This document shows, in pieces, positions 10,851 to 22,270 of a stretch of 64,000 nucleotides of DNA (position 1 is the first letter of the stretch; every line of letters begins with the position of its first letter). The DNA is from Pontederia crassipes. Taxonomy: Eukaryota > Streptophyta > Magnoliopsida > Commelinales > Pontederiaceae. The position numbers and the translations under genes are program-made. The notes beneath the pieces are model-generated. The model saw nothing but the letters and a program-made list of their open reading frames with translations, made no database searches and was not told where the DNA came from. The stretch covers positions 39,906,353 to 39,970,352 of the forward strand of contig CM060198.1 in NCBI GenBank assembly GCA_030549335.1, given 5' to 3'.

Positions 10851-11463
10851 GAAAATTCATTTGATTATCATATATTGTTCCGGTCACACAAGGCATTGTT
10901 CTTGAGTATCGTATCACCCTCCTTGGTTGCCACCTGTCCAACTTTTCTAGCAAAAAGGAATCTGCTTGTGATCCTTCTTGGCTATATACCTTCAGCTTTG
11001 CTAGTTGTATGTCCAACCTTTGTAACAACTATTTTGTCCACATCTGCTCATAAAAATTTAAGAAAGCTTCCTTCCTCTTGTACAACAAATCTGCTAGGCT
11101 AGCATGGAAAGACATCATTTTCTTTGTTTTTTGATACTTTGGACTAAATCTATGTCGCATGCTCTCAAATTCATCTAAGTGTCTGGGTTGTAGGCATTCG
11201 CTTGTATGCCCCTATACGTGTGTCTGTGATGACATACACCTACATTCCCCTGCATTTTTCCTATTAGGCTTTCTACATGGAGAACAATTAAAACAATTAA
11301 TAATATCACAGGAATGCGGATTATCATAAGGTAGATGTGGAAAATCTCAAAAGTTGCATTTCAACAATAAAGTATGTGTTCGAGGATGAAAACATATCAA
11401 ACACATTGCATAAATGCATGTTGAACATAAATGCAAAAGTATACATAATTACTCCACATCAAA
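10851..11463 (-). repeat. Athila-type 3' LTR fragment downstream of region C
   Basis: A minus-strand LTR starts at 11463 with TGATGTGGAGTAATTATG, directly after a polypurine tract. Its sequence does not match the LTR at 14315-15403, which sits at the other end of the same internal region. The lower boundary is set only by the end of the chromovirus LTR. Confidence 0.5.
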
Positions 11464-11505
11464 CTCCCTCGAGGTTAATCATTTGCTTGTCCTTAAGCAA
11501 AATTA
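11464..11505 (-). other. Polypurine tract, region C
   Basis: The minus strand reads AACCTCGAGGGAGTT preceded by AAGGACAAGCAAATG. It is a decayed version of AAGCTTGGGGGAGTT with its standard upstream block. Confidence 0.6.
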
Positions 11506-12812
11506 GGAACTTAAGGTAAAAACTTTTGAGTTTTCAAGGCCACATTATGCATAACACTATCTCCTCAGCCTCCAAACATAATCTACTTGAACATCATTTA
11601 TACATTTAAGGCCTTTTAACCCCGACTTAGCAAGTACTCCATGGGTGTCAAATGAGACCACCCTGCAGGCTGCACATACGCATAAGAACGTACACATTTT
11701 CCTAACTTGCATCAACACTAAAAAATAATCTGTAGATGTAGGGAACACTTATTGTCCCTTTTCACTTTCCCATGTTTTTGTTTTCTTGCTATTGTGAATT
11801 CTTCTTCTTACATTGGGAAACTGAAAGTAAAAAGATAGTTTCCACTTAGTATTTTTCTTGCCTTTCTTCCTAGAAAACTTGGCTCGGGTGCTAGTGATGC
11901 CTTGCATGGCATACTCTTGTCTTCCTCAAGTGAGGGGATAGAGGAGAAGTTATTCAAAAGAAAAAGAATCTTCCCACAACCTTCCCCACATTTTCTTCCT
12001 AGAATACTCATGTGAGGCACTTGGACTTTTATTAAAGAAAGAGAAGAAACATTTCCCAATACATGAAAGAAGAGAAGTGCAAAAGTGAGGGCATGCAAAC
12101 TATACAATTTATTACTATTAAACTATAGCAAATAATAGTTTAGTATTATATGGAGTGTCAGCCAACATGTCATATGCTTTGATTTCATGCCAAGGTCGTT
12201 TATGTCATTACCTTTTACTTAAAAAAATTTAAAGACAAATTAGCCATGAAAGCTATAGGGTGAATAATGTAATGCATAATGTTTCCTAATCTATGATTGA
12301 TTATATGCAAAAGTCTAAGTGGGATTTTTATTCAAAAGTTCAAGTGATAAAATTTCATAAAAAGAAGGATCAGAAAAAAAAATCGAAACTAAATCATAAT
12401 GGTATGTTCTATGAAAATTAATGGCAGTTAGGTTTAGAGAATCATGCCATTGGGCTTCCCTAAACTTAAGCTCAACATTGTCCTCAGTGTTGGTTAAGCT
12501 AAGAGAGAATGAATTTTCAAATGGGGGAAGACGAGTGAGTAGGGGTAGGTGTTTGTTTCTACACCTTCTTGAAATGTAGATCAATAGATTATTTTGCTTG
12601 TCTGCACAAAAAAATATTACACGTTAGTTTTTCACAATAAGTAAAAAACATTAAAATTGACAAGAAGGTGAGAAATTGGTGGCATCTTTATTGATGGAGC
12701 CGATTCATTAGTTATGGTGGTTTCAGCAGAAATGTGGGGCTCCTTAACAAATAGATTGGGGCTGCTTGAATCCTACAAAATAAAGAAAAACAATATGAAC
12801 TTATTAGGTTGG
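11506..12812 (-). other. 3' non-coding region of C, with conserved hairpin
   Basis: No gene is supported. At 12474-12491 the minus strand has AACACTGAGGACAATGTT, a hairpin with a 7-8 bp stem, followed by AGCTTAAGTTTAGGGAAG. This is the same layout found before the polypurine tract in the other Gypsy elements, 1.0 kb from the tract at 11464. Confidence 0.55.
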
Positions 12813-14312
12813 GTTGCCTCCCAACAAGCATCATTGGTTATAGACCTAAACTAGACTTTGTGTCTTAAACCCATGTCTTTATCTTGGTGGCTCTTTCCTC
12901 TGTCAAATATAAAAATCCTTGGTCCATGTTTCACTGTAAATTGGTTGGACCAGGTAATCTTCATTTTCTTAGAAAACATCTTGAACTTTGTTTTGAGTAA
13001 TTGAGTTTCAATTTCAACTTTACTCTCATTATTTAAGGTGTTGTGTTCCTTCAAAAATTCCTCAGCTTCTTACTTCAGAAATCTTCTTCATGAATTGTCT
13101 CTTTAAAAGTGTGAATGATGTCATATTTTCAAATTTTGGATCTTAAATTTTGCCTCCAATGATAGGGGAATTTTCTCAAGTTTTACATTCTACATTTCTT
13201 CAAGGTAGTGTGTATCTCGTGTCTTGATTGGATGGCATTCTTCAACTTCAATGGTCTCTTGCTAGTTTGTGTAGAAACCTCTTTCAAGTTTGGATAGGTC
13301 AGGGTAGCTGTGAAATTGGTTTCAGCTGCTGAACATTCCTTATTGTTGCCTTCAAATTCAGCTACACACTTCTCCTTTGGAATGCCTTCTATGTATTGAG
13401 CTGCAACTTTCTTCTTAACATTCTTCTCGTCATTATCCAAGTTGATCTTCTCAACTTCTATAATGTGAAATTTAACAAAAGGTTCAGCAATAGAGTGTTC
13501 ATGACTTGCACTTTCAGGTGGTATGCCTTGACTTCGGTCCTTAGGCCTAGCTTTATTTTATTCAGAAAAATTGTCAAGTGGCTACTGAAGTATTTGGTTC
13601 TATAAGGTTTTACTATAAGCTTCTAGGCCCTCAATCTTAACAAACAACTCCCTTATTGATTCATTATGCAATTCTTGTTTCTTAATCAACTTCTCCATCA
13701 TTAATTCCATGTTGATTTTTTCTATACATGGGACTATTGATTCTGTTGGCAGCTTCTATGGATTGTGTACGGAGTCCTTCCACCTTCACAGACAATTCCT
13801 CCATCTTCTCATTCTACTTCTTTTGGTTGTCTTCCATGTTTTGCATCATGGACTTCAATTTGAGTTCTTCTACAAATGTTGCTGACTGGTGTTGATATTG
13901 AAACTTAGGTGGAATGACATTTGTAAATGTGGCTGAAAGAAATTATTCTATTTGATCATTCAGCTAAGGGTGTGAACCTAACATTTGATCTTGATCATAA
14001 ATTGTAGCATGATAGTGTTGTCCATTCCAAAAGAGATTGTCTTGATAATTATATGGATTTTTTTTTTATCTTGGGCATATGGATTAGAAAATTGACTACT
14101 CCATTGGCTGCTATGATTTTCCCTGGATTGAAATTGCCTATGTGGCATATCTTAACCATAGGAATGCAATTGATTGCAATAAACTTGAGTTGTTGTAGGA
14201 GATATCAATTTGAACTTTGCAATTGCATTTCCCACTATGGTTTCAACTCTTGAAACAAAGTTGTCTGATGCCACACTTTAGTGGCTTTGATTTCTCGTGC
14301 GGGCTAAATATC
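12813..14312 (-). pseudogene. Internal ORF of pol-less element C (gag-like)
   Basis: Minus-strand open pieces include a 5' part with ASDNFVSRVETIVGN (near 14250), SSQWSSQFSNPY (near 14070), a basic and acidic middle (13183-13440: KCVAEFEGNNKECSAAETNF) and a tail PRIFIFDRGKSHQDKD (12851-13054). The tail ends at the conserved pol-end block GGGAGGCAACCC. Protease, RT, RNase H and integrase are absent between the gag-like start and that block, so C is a non-autonomous internal region. The segment 13300-14312 is duplicated at 30523-31548. Many stops and shifts are present. The function of the middle and tail is unknown to me. Confidence 0.5.
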
Positions 14313-14313
14313 A
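14301..14313 (-). other. Decayed tRNA-Asp primer-binding site (C, copy 1)
   Basis: The minus strand reads TGATATTTAGCCC right after the LTR end. It is recognisable only through copy 2 (31533-31548), where TGGCATTTATCCAGCG resembles the site complementary to tRNA-Asp (TGGCGCCGTTGCCGGGG). Confidence 0.4.
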
Positions 14314-14314
14314 T

Positions 14315-15403
14315 TCAAATTAAATTTTATACTCTAGAGTCTACACTTATGTAAGTATATAGGTTGAGTAGAAACCGCAAGTGTCGTAACCCCGTTGACA
14401 TAGATTACTTCCCATCCAATATATCTTGAGATGTCACAATGTTCGGTTGAGTAAAGAATAAAGAAAAGAGATTATAAACAGATGGTTGAGAATTCAGATA
14501 AGAAGAGAACTCCTCTGTGGTGGACCGATAACTGCTATGAGAGTAATTCCTATGTGAGGCAATGATCTCTCGATTCTAATAATTAAGAATAGTCTACTCC
14601 ATTATCTCTTTCAAAGAACCCCCTCTGAATGGTAAAGATTATGTTGGATATACTTGGGTTAGAATCCAATGATCTATCGATCTCTCGACTTAAATCTTCT
14701 GAAAGTTGATCACTCGATTCTTAGCAATTACGAACAGATGATTCTTATATGACGTGAAAATCAACACTTAGATGATTACTAGCATTGTGGACTTTTGCCT
14801 CACAATGTAAATAAATGGACCTCTCGCCCTCTTCAAGGTTAGAAAGTTATCAAAAATAAATTGTTAATGATTCATGATATGTGATCTATCTTTTCTCTCG
14901 AACAAGATAGAATAGCATGAATGATTCATGAATCATATAGAAGATAAAAGCATCATCAATCTAGCATGTATCATGACAAGTAAACATCCAAGAATCGGAT
15001 AGTAGGAATTAAACCATAGCAGTTATCAATCCATCACAGAGAAAGCAACGTGTTTAGCCAAACATCGGCTTCAACAAAACTCAAAAAGGTTTCTTCATTG
15101 ATCCTCCTCCTTTTTCTCTCGTCCCTCTCCTCCTTATTCCAAAATGATCTTTTCAGCTGCCCCCAGGCCGGCGCACCCTGGTTGTATGTGTCTCCCCCCT
15201 CTTTATTCCCTTGGATCCCCTTCTTCTTTCCTTTTTTCTCTCTTTTCTGCATTTGAAATTCTAAAGTCAGTTGTGCTATTATGGAAAAATTCCAAGTTGA
15301 CAATTACATAATTCTTGCCTAAAATGTGGCTAAATTTTAGGCTTAAAGGTGGTAATACATGCATCGGGATTATAAATGGAATGAATAAAATAGGAGATGA
15401 TCA
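14315..15403 (-). repeat. Athila LTR shared by elements B and C
   Basis: On the minus strand this 1089-bp LTR starts at 15403 with TGATCATCTCC after element B's polypurine tract. It ends at 14315, where a decayed primer site and region C follow. It therefore acts as the 3' LTR of B and the 5' LTR of C at once. It aligns with 31550-32375 plus 41403-41537, the 5' LTR of B. It carries repeated CTCTCGA motifs (14570-14900) and a CT-rich leader (15080-15250). Open frames at 15034-15303 fall inside it. Confidence 0.75.
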
Positions 15404-15420
15404 AACTCCCCCAAACTTGA
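15404..15420 (-). other. Polypurine tract of element B
   Basis: The minus strand reads AAGTTTGGGGGAGTT immediately before the LTR start at 15403, preceded by GAGGACAAGGAATAATTC. Confidence 0.75.
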
Positions 15421-16390
15421 ATTATTCCTTGTCCTCAAGCAAAAGAAACTAGAGGTTCAAGGAAAGAAACCATGGGAAGAGAGAAAAGGTTGATTCACAA
15501 CAAGTTCAATGCACATGATCATCTCTGGCATATTTATCACTGAAACAAATATCGAAGAGAATCTTAAGTCTCTTACCATATCCACATTCTCCTTTTGACT
15601 TTACTTTTATCAACTTTTTAAACTCCCCCAAACTGAGATCAAATATGGCTGGTCAGATAAAAATATATCATCAGCTCATAATTATAAATAGTGGCTGGGC
15701 ATATTACATGCATCACGCTCTTTTAGAATTGATATAGCTTTTTGAAAATACGTGCTTTTCAGCAATAATTGTAAATAGTGTCCGAGCATATTACATGCAT
15801 AAGGCTCTTTTGAGAATTGATATATTCTTCGCAGTCACAAAGATAAAGATGGGGTTTAGCTAATTTCTCATAGTTAGGGGTTTTTTGCATCAATTACTGG
15901 AGATGATCGGGACTAAGTGATATACAAATTGCTATGAACTGGCATATCTCTTTTGATTAGATTCCAAATTCCATTATTTTAAATTGTTTAGGTTTAAGGA
16001 TGCTCTAGTTGGTCATATAGGTTGAAGCATGTTGTAAGTAAACTTATTGCATGATAATTAAGAACATTCAATTAGGAGGGTGAACGAGGCATTTCTTATT
16101 CTTGGATGGATGCTTCACATGGGAATAATTTAGTGGAAAAAAAGATAAAACAAATTCAATTTTTTAGGCCAGTTTCAATCATTCCTAAAAGGATAATGTG
16201 AAGTGAAAGAGAGAGGAGATTAGAAATGTACCAGCCAACCCTCTTGTTGGACCCGAAGGAGGTGTAAGCTCCAATAAACAGTCAGTCACTTGTTGGATGT
16301 TACTAAGGGTGGCGAACATCGAATCGTTTATTGTTTCAATATATTGAATTATGTCTGCAGTTGTTCTACACTTAGGACCTGATCTTTGAT
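15421..16390 (-). other. 3' non-coding region of B
   Basis: No gene is visible. It holds a 75-bp imperfect direct repeat (TAATTATAAATAGTGGCTGGGCATATTACATGCAT near 15680, repeated near 15765). At 16235-16250 is CCAACCCTCTTGTTGG, a decayed form of the shared hairpin, 0.83 kb before the polypurine tract. Confidence 0.5.
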
Positions 16391-16393
16391 GGA

Positions 16394-17419
16394 TGCAATG
16401 TCCTTCTGTCTGGCACTTTCTTCAACAATGTGACTCATTCTGCGTAGAATTAGACCAACTTTATCCTCAAGAGTTGTTGGCTCAAGTGGTGGAGACTGAG
16501 GGGCAGAATGCTGCTACTAAAGGGGGTAAACATTGTTGTTTGGCCGTGGGTAGCAATTGTGTTTCAACTTCAAGTACTAATGAGGGAAAACCTAGAATGG
16601 GGCGAGAGTTTTGTATGTTGTCATTCATCCACCGATTTCTTCCTTAGAATACTTATTCTTTCGACATTTGGAAACCATAGACGATATGTGGAACCAATTT
16701 GCATCCAAGAATAAAAATTTTCTTCTACTATGATTACCTCCTCAAACATCAGGTAGTCCATGCCCAATTTTTGTTCAAGACCATATTCAACATCAGGGAG
16801 GTATAAAGCACAATGCTCTACAATTGGTGTTACATAGTTTCCTAGCAGCACTGGTGTCTATTCACGGATAGGCTCGCGAAGTATGTTTTTCATGAGGAAT
16901 GGTCCTAAATTTATCTTTGGACCTGTTAGTACTCCAAATGATGTATAATTTGTCTCTAGAGACTATGGCTAGCTCGCACGGACATGCCAACACAATGTTC
17001 GTTAGGAGAATGTGTAGGAATTTGAAATTTTGATTCTTCAATTTATATGCTTGGAATGTCCGAGGATCATCGGTTTGTATCTTCGTTAGCTGATACCACA
17101 CTTCAGACGCTGGAAAATTAGGCAGTGTAAATCTGGAACCGGATGTTGGTAGACTAAAAATAGCATTAAAATCATGAAGACTGAGCTCCAAACTCTTGTT
17201 GAATAATCTTAATGTATTTGTGACAACATAGTCGACGATTGTCATGGCATTCATTGTGCCGATAAACTCAATTCCAATTTTCTCATACAAATCCCAATGT
17301 TTCATGTAAAATGGCATGGCACGAGCTCTATTCAGTAAAACCCGAACGTCATTCAGAAATCCTAGAGATTCTAGGTTCAGAATTTCTAAGAACCTAGTGG
17401 ATGAACATTGTCTCTTCAT
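16394..17419 (-). pseudogene. ATHILA ORF-1-like (env-position) gene of B
   Basis: This is the gene lying between pol and the 3' LTR in Athila elements, sometimes called env-like. Its function is unproven. The main frame (16862-17419, 185 aa) has FLEILNLESLGFLNDVRVLL at the start, HDFNAIFSLPTSGSRF in the middle and LLTNIVLACP later. A second frame (16621-16851) continues with NYVTPIVEHCALYLPD and MDYLMFEE. The order fits the plant 'ATHILA ORF-1 family' as I know it, but I could not run a profile search. A stop at 16859-16861 splits it. I see no convincing signal peptide or membrane segment, so an envelope role is not supported here. Confidence 0.6.
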
Positions 17420-17664
17420 TTCATTGGTGTTTTTCTACTTCTCGTAGCTAGATGTCGAGCGCATGCCTCCTATCGGTTGTCTTAGAAGGGCAAATGCACA
17501 AGCTTCATCTTTTCAGGATTTCTTCGTCGGAGGAATTTGTGGAGTCCATGATGGTTTAGGTGTGCGATCACGCAAGCTTCATCTTTTCAGAATTTTATGG
17601 GTTGATGACGATGAGGGGATTTGGATGCCAAATAAAAAAGGAAATCCATGGGGTAAGGGTTCTA
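17420..17664 (-). other. Spacer between pol and ORF-1 of B (part)
   Basis: About 250 bases upstream of the ORF-1-like gene. It holds an imperfect ~75-bp repeat (ACAAGCTTCATCTTTTCAGGAT near 17500 and again near 17572). With 25119-25290 it reconstitutes the B sequence split by the insertion at 17670. Confidence 0.4.
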
Positions 17665-17669
17665 GCGAG
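17665..17669. repeat. Target-site duplication, left (GCGAG)
   Basis: Directly abuts the TGATG start of the element. The right copy after the terminal CATCA is ACGAG, differing by one G-to-A change. Confidence 0.65.
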
Positions 17670-19216
17670 TGATGTATGCAAAATACAACATATAATTAAC
17701 CATGATTTAATCACATTTCGATTCTTTTTCATATAGCATGCATTATTTTCTGACCTACTTTGATTTAATTTTATAAAAATGGAAATATACCAAATTATAT
17801 GTTTTATTGTAGAAAATTGAGTCAGAAATTCATAGAAACAAATGACACTCAAATCGGAGTTAAAACGGAGCCAGAAAGTAGAAATTTGAATCGAATATAA
17901 CAAGCCATTATATGACCGTAACGACCATAACACAGGGGCGTGAACAACCCGTTACGGCCTGTTAAAAGGCCCACTTTTGACTAAGAATCTGATTTGAACA
18001 CTGTATCGTCCGTTAAATCCATGTTATGGGCTGTTACGAAGGCTGTTTCCAAGATTTGTTATACTTTTCTTGGGGATTTAAGTCCAGATCGAACCCAAAC
18101 TCTATCCTAAGCCTCAGGGATGATTAGAAAACATATTTACTCAGATTTGAAGAAGTTTTGGATGGTTTTGAAGACATATCAAAGTCTATTCCGAATTTAC
18201 TTGTTTTAACACAAAAAGACTTCGAATCAAATCGAAACTCTACGAAAACTCTTGGGACCCCTAGAGGTTATAAATAAAGGCCCTAGAAGACAAAAAAATG
18301 TGTGCTTGGGTGCTTGGTTGTGCTTGGGTGTCCTTGAGACCTAGAAGCCGTGCCATATTGCAGAAGACAAATTTCAAGGCTTGAAGAACAACCGAAGGAG
18401 AAAATTGCACGCAATTTGTCATTTGTGCTGTGCAACGGTCCAGAGGTCCCGAAGGCTGAGAATTCTTCTTCTAAATTTTACTTGGATGCTCTTTTACTTA
18501 ATTATTATACTTTATTATTTCTTAGTCGAGTTAATTAAACTTTTCAATTTCTTTTGATTATGCATGCTGAGTTCATTGCATTTTCATAAGTAATTTTATT
18601 TCTGAGAATATATTACAAACCTGTACGAGTAGTGATTAGTTTCAAGAATTATTATTGGTTTGATAATTGATCTTTTACTTCTAAGTTGAAGCATACATAA
18701 TGCGTGTCCGGTAACTTGACATTTGTGCCGAATTTCGTGTGGTCTATTATTCTGTCCACAATTAGTGGTGAGTAATATTGTACGAGATACACACTCATGC
18801 ATCTTATTTCTCTGTAAAATTAATAATTGATTTGTCATTTGTGGCTATTAGTTTTATTAGAAGTTAAGGTAGTTTGGTTTACTCGTTTTGAGAGGTCAAT
18901 ACTTTAGATACTCCTAATCTGTCATAAGAATTGAAATTATTATTTATTGTTATAACTCAACCATTACAGAGGATCATACACTTTTATCTTTACATTAATC
19001 ATCCATAATTCTCTAGGCTCAACACCAATTTATTTTATGCACCTTTAATTTTATGTTTTCTCACCATAAAACCATTTTCTTCTCCTAGTAAATTATCAAG
19101 ATAGATTAGATTTAACTAGTTCCTCATGGGTGTGACACTCTACTCTCTACTTTATTATTTGATACGACTAGTGCACTTGCTAGCGGATTTATTTTGCTAT
19201 AACTTTTTACGCATCA
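17670..19216 (+). repeat. 5' LTR of the non-autonomous element
   Basis: It starts TGATGTATGCAAAATACAAC and ends TTTTTACGCATCA. It matches 23525-25113 almost throughout, with two long indels: this copy has about 60 extra bases near 18385-18440 and lacks about 50 bases present near 24340-24400. It includes a TATA box (18269-18276) and a cluster of CGTTACGG-like motifs (17895-18045) related to the internal array. Nested open frames are not genes. Confidence 0.9.
18269..18276 (+). promoter_or_regulatory. TATA box, 5' LTR
   Basis: TATAAATA lies 600 bp into the LTR, followed by a GTGCTTGGGTG-repeat leader. The equivalent box in the 3' LTR is at 24153-24160. Transcription probably starts about 30 bases downstream. 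Confidence 0.6.
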
Positions 19217-19222
19217 AGTTTT

Positions 19223-19240
19223 TGACGCAGTTGCCGAGGA
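19223..19240 (+). other. Primer-binding site, tRNA-Asp type
   Basis: TGACGCAGTTGCCGAGGA lies six bases after the LTR end. It matches the complement of the 3' end of plant tRNA-Asp (TGGCGCCGTTGCCGGGGA) at 15 of 18 positions. The Athila lineage uses the same primer. Confidence 0.8.
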
Positions 19241-19381
19241 ACTATATTCATAATTCTTAGTCTATCTCATATAAACTACTTTGAGATTGTTTATTTTTCC
19301 ATTTTACTTCACTTTTTGTTTTAGTGTTGTGTAAGCTTTTCAGGAACTATCTTTGGTACCCAACTTGGTTATCGACGCTCT

Positions 19382-20377
19382 ATGAAGAAAAAAATGACAA
19401 CCACTCCACAAGTTGAGGGAAATAACACTGCTGTCCAGCAGGATGAAACAAAGGCAACATCGTCAGGACAAAGTACTACAAGGAAGATTCAACAAGCTCA
19501 AAATGAAGATTCATCACAAGATCTATCTACCATGCTCAAACAATTGTTAGATCCTCAGTTGAAGAAACTCTCCACTCAACATTATCAAATTGAAGATATG
19601 GAGAAGCAAATTGACAGCATCAGATTACATAGCAAGAGGACAAATGGAGCTATTATATCAATACTTGAATCTACATTAGCATATGAGCCAACAACCAGCC
19701 TCCAGGAGATGTTTAATCATTTCATTGCAACAATCGAAGAGAAGCTCAAAGTGCAAGATGAACTAATTAACAACTTGGAGGTGCAATTGACCCAGTTTAG
19801 AAGGCAGAACAATGCTCGTGATATGTCATCTCCTCCTTTACAAAATTCAGACATTCAAATTAAATTTGAAGAGATGGAGGCCATAATTCATACACTTGAA
19901 AAATAAGTTGCAAAATTAATTCCTCAAGTTGTCGGCACATATGAAGAAAACATCGAGGAAAATTCTGGAACCATTTTATGCCCATGTCACTATCAAGAAA
20001 GGTGGATGTCACAAAGATTTTATTATCCGGAAAGATGGACAACACAATGGCGTGTGAAAGAGACAAGTGCATACATAATTGAGGATGTAAAAGTACGAAG
20101 GAGGCATGCACCTTCTGAAATTCCAGCCAACATAACGACACCGTCTCACACTCATGGTCCACCAGCAAAAGAGTGGATCACGCTATCCATGTCAGCAACA
20201 AAGAGCACATCATTACAATGGAGACCCAAGAGTCCACCTTTGAAGATCCAAGTCAATTCTTCATGTTCAACACAGAATCAAAGGAGTCCACATATGTCTC
20301 AAAAAAATTTGACAAAACAATGGAGGCCTAAGAGTCCAGTTTCACCTCGGGAGCATATGATGCCTTCACCATCCTGA
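19382..20377 (+). pseudogene. 331-codon ORF of the element, one nonsense stop
   Basis: The only long reading frame of this element. It is open from the ATG at 19382 to the stop at 20375-20377 except for a single TAA at 19904-19906 (codon 175), most simply a CAA-to-TAA change. Residues ~35-175 are rich in Glu, Lys, Gln and Leu with heptad-like spacing (MEKQIDSIRLHSKR, ELINNLEVQLTQF), suggesting a coiled coil. After the stop the protein turns basic with repeated QWRPKSP units (around residues 280 and 317) and several SP pairs. I see no capsid domain, CCHC knuckle, DTG/DSG protease or RT motif. Its position directly after the primer site suggests a Gag-like structural or RNA-binding role, but that is inference. 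I do not recognise the family. Confidence 0.6.
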
Positions 20378-20819
20378 AATCAATCATTAGCTCCTACATT
20401 ATTTCAGAAGCAAGCAGAACACTTAGATGAGCAGTGTCATTCAATCTCCACACTTCAATCAACAATGACAATTACCAAAGGAAAAGATTTCATATTCCAA
20501 ACGGATTGCGACTTCTAAGTCGATCAATCTCCACTACGATGAGTAATCGATGAGATTATTCTTTAACTACATTATTTTAATTGATAATTTCATATTAGTC
20601 TGTCACACTCGAGCTAAGGGCCATAAACTTATAACTAATTTTCTTCATCCTTAAACTTACAATTTAGATCTTTTGCATAATTTAGTTTAGATTCATTTAG
20701 TTCATGTTAGATTAGTCAAGTTGATTATCTTAGTTGCTTAGTCTCTTTAGTTTCCTTCCATCATTTTTTTATAGGTCTCCGCATGTCACCAGCTATATTT
20801 TCTTAAAACTTTAAAATTT
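20378..20819 (+). other. Internal non-coding spacer
   Basis: Between the ORF and the motif array I see no gene, only decayed AT-rich sequence with TTTAGTTTAG-like runs near 20680-20750. Confidence 0.5.
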
Positions 20820-22270
20820 TCAATTCTCACGGGTCGTTATCCACTTCTCATGGGTGTTACACATATCTCACGGGTCGTCGTTTGTAGTTCACGGGTCTCA
20901 CAGTGGCATATATTTTGTACATTTGATCTTCATGAGCCGTAACATTGATGTCACGACCCGTAACATCCATTCTTATTTAACACACTATAATTTTTATATC
21001 ACGGGTCTCACAGTGGGAAATTTCAAGTGCACATTTCACGTGTCGTAATCTCTATCTCACGACCTATAACAGATGTTATATACAATGTTGTTCTATTAAG
21101 TCGGTTTCTCAAGGGTAGTTAGTCACCGATGATGCACATCACAGTAGGTCCAGTACTTAGGGACTTTGAGCTTACGGGTCGTAATCGTCGAATAACGATC
21201 TGCAAGTTGTTGTTCAGCCAGCCGATGCTCTTAAACACCCCGATTTACATCATGATTGATCTCAGCACGACCCTGCCCCTGCCACAACATTTGCACTTGT
21301 TCCTTTGTTAGAGGTGTTGTAGAAATGTCTGTGCTCGAGTAAATAGCTCTACGAACGAATGGATCGGATCGAATTGGAAAACGGAATGATTTGTACAAGT
21401 TATATGTTTCGTCACCACTTTGTGGAAAATTGTTAGGTATGAATACGTCAAATACTGTTGACTCAATTGGTGAAATAGTCTCTCTCTTCAAAAGAATATG
21501 TCTTTTCTTACCGATGCACAAAGAAAATATTTTGTTGCGAATGAACAAGATAGTGAGGAATTGTCCATATGTAAGATCATCATTATTAGGACGGGTCCTT
21601 TCCACATAAACGGCAGCAGTTAAGAAATTACAACCTTCCAAGATGCACCATTGCCCATATCTATGAACAAATCACAGATCGTTAAAACCTCATCACGCCC
21701 CGTTAAACCCTAGTACAAATTAGAAACCTAGATCTCACGGGTCGGCACTAAAATCTCACGCATATCACATTGCCTCACTAATAGTAGTTTTATTTTTTAC
21801 GGGTCATCATTACATACTCACACCATCTGAGGACATTCCTAGAAGGTAAGTTTTTCGGCTTACGGGCCGTCATACGCTCCTCACGGAGGTCATAGTAAGG
21901 TCTACATTATATATTTTTTTTTATGAGTCATTACCGTTCGATAACGACCCTCTCTAACGTTTTCTATGTAAGCGCAGGACCGTAAGCATCGTCTTCGCAT
22001 GGCAAGGGCTATTACTTTCATATCACAACTCGTGTCATTCTAAGATCATTTTCAATTGTTTTTGCCAGAGCAGTTATTTGCATCTCACCGGTCGTGCTTC
22101 TCTTTTAAGAGGCAGTAAGAGCACGACCACGACCCGTGATTATCTGCGCATCTTCAACATCGCCACTGCCAGGTCCCTGATGTACATATCATGGCCCGTT
22201 AAAATGCGTAGAAGACCCGTGAGCTTTTCAATACGACCCAATAATATTACCACACGAGCCATTAGATGCC
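20820..22270 (+). repeat. Dispersed TCACGGGTCGT motif array, both orientations
   Basis: More than twenty copies or near-copies of TCACGGGTCGT and its complement ACGACCCGTGA (plus TTACGGGCCGT, CACGACCCGTAAC and similar) are spread over 1.45 kb with irregular spacing and mixed orientation. The surrounding bases are AT-rich and unrelated between copies. Related CGTTACGGCC motifs cluster in both LTRs. ORFs at 20854-21641 and 22078-22530 overlap the array and show no recognisable domain. Confidence 0.75.

Noticed and set aside
16394..17419. True viral-type envelope gene
   Set aside because: The gene is in the env position, but I see no signal peptide, transmembrane segment or fusion-like region, so it is reported only as ATHILA ORF-1-like.
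19223..19240. tRNA-like match
   Set aside because: Only the complement of a tRNA 3' end is present and no cloverleaf surrounds it, so it is a primer site and not a tRNA gene. The same holds at 42616 and 60258.
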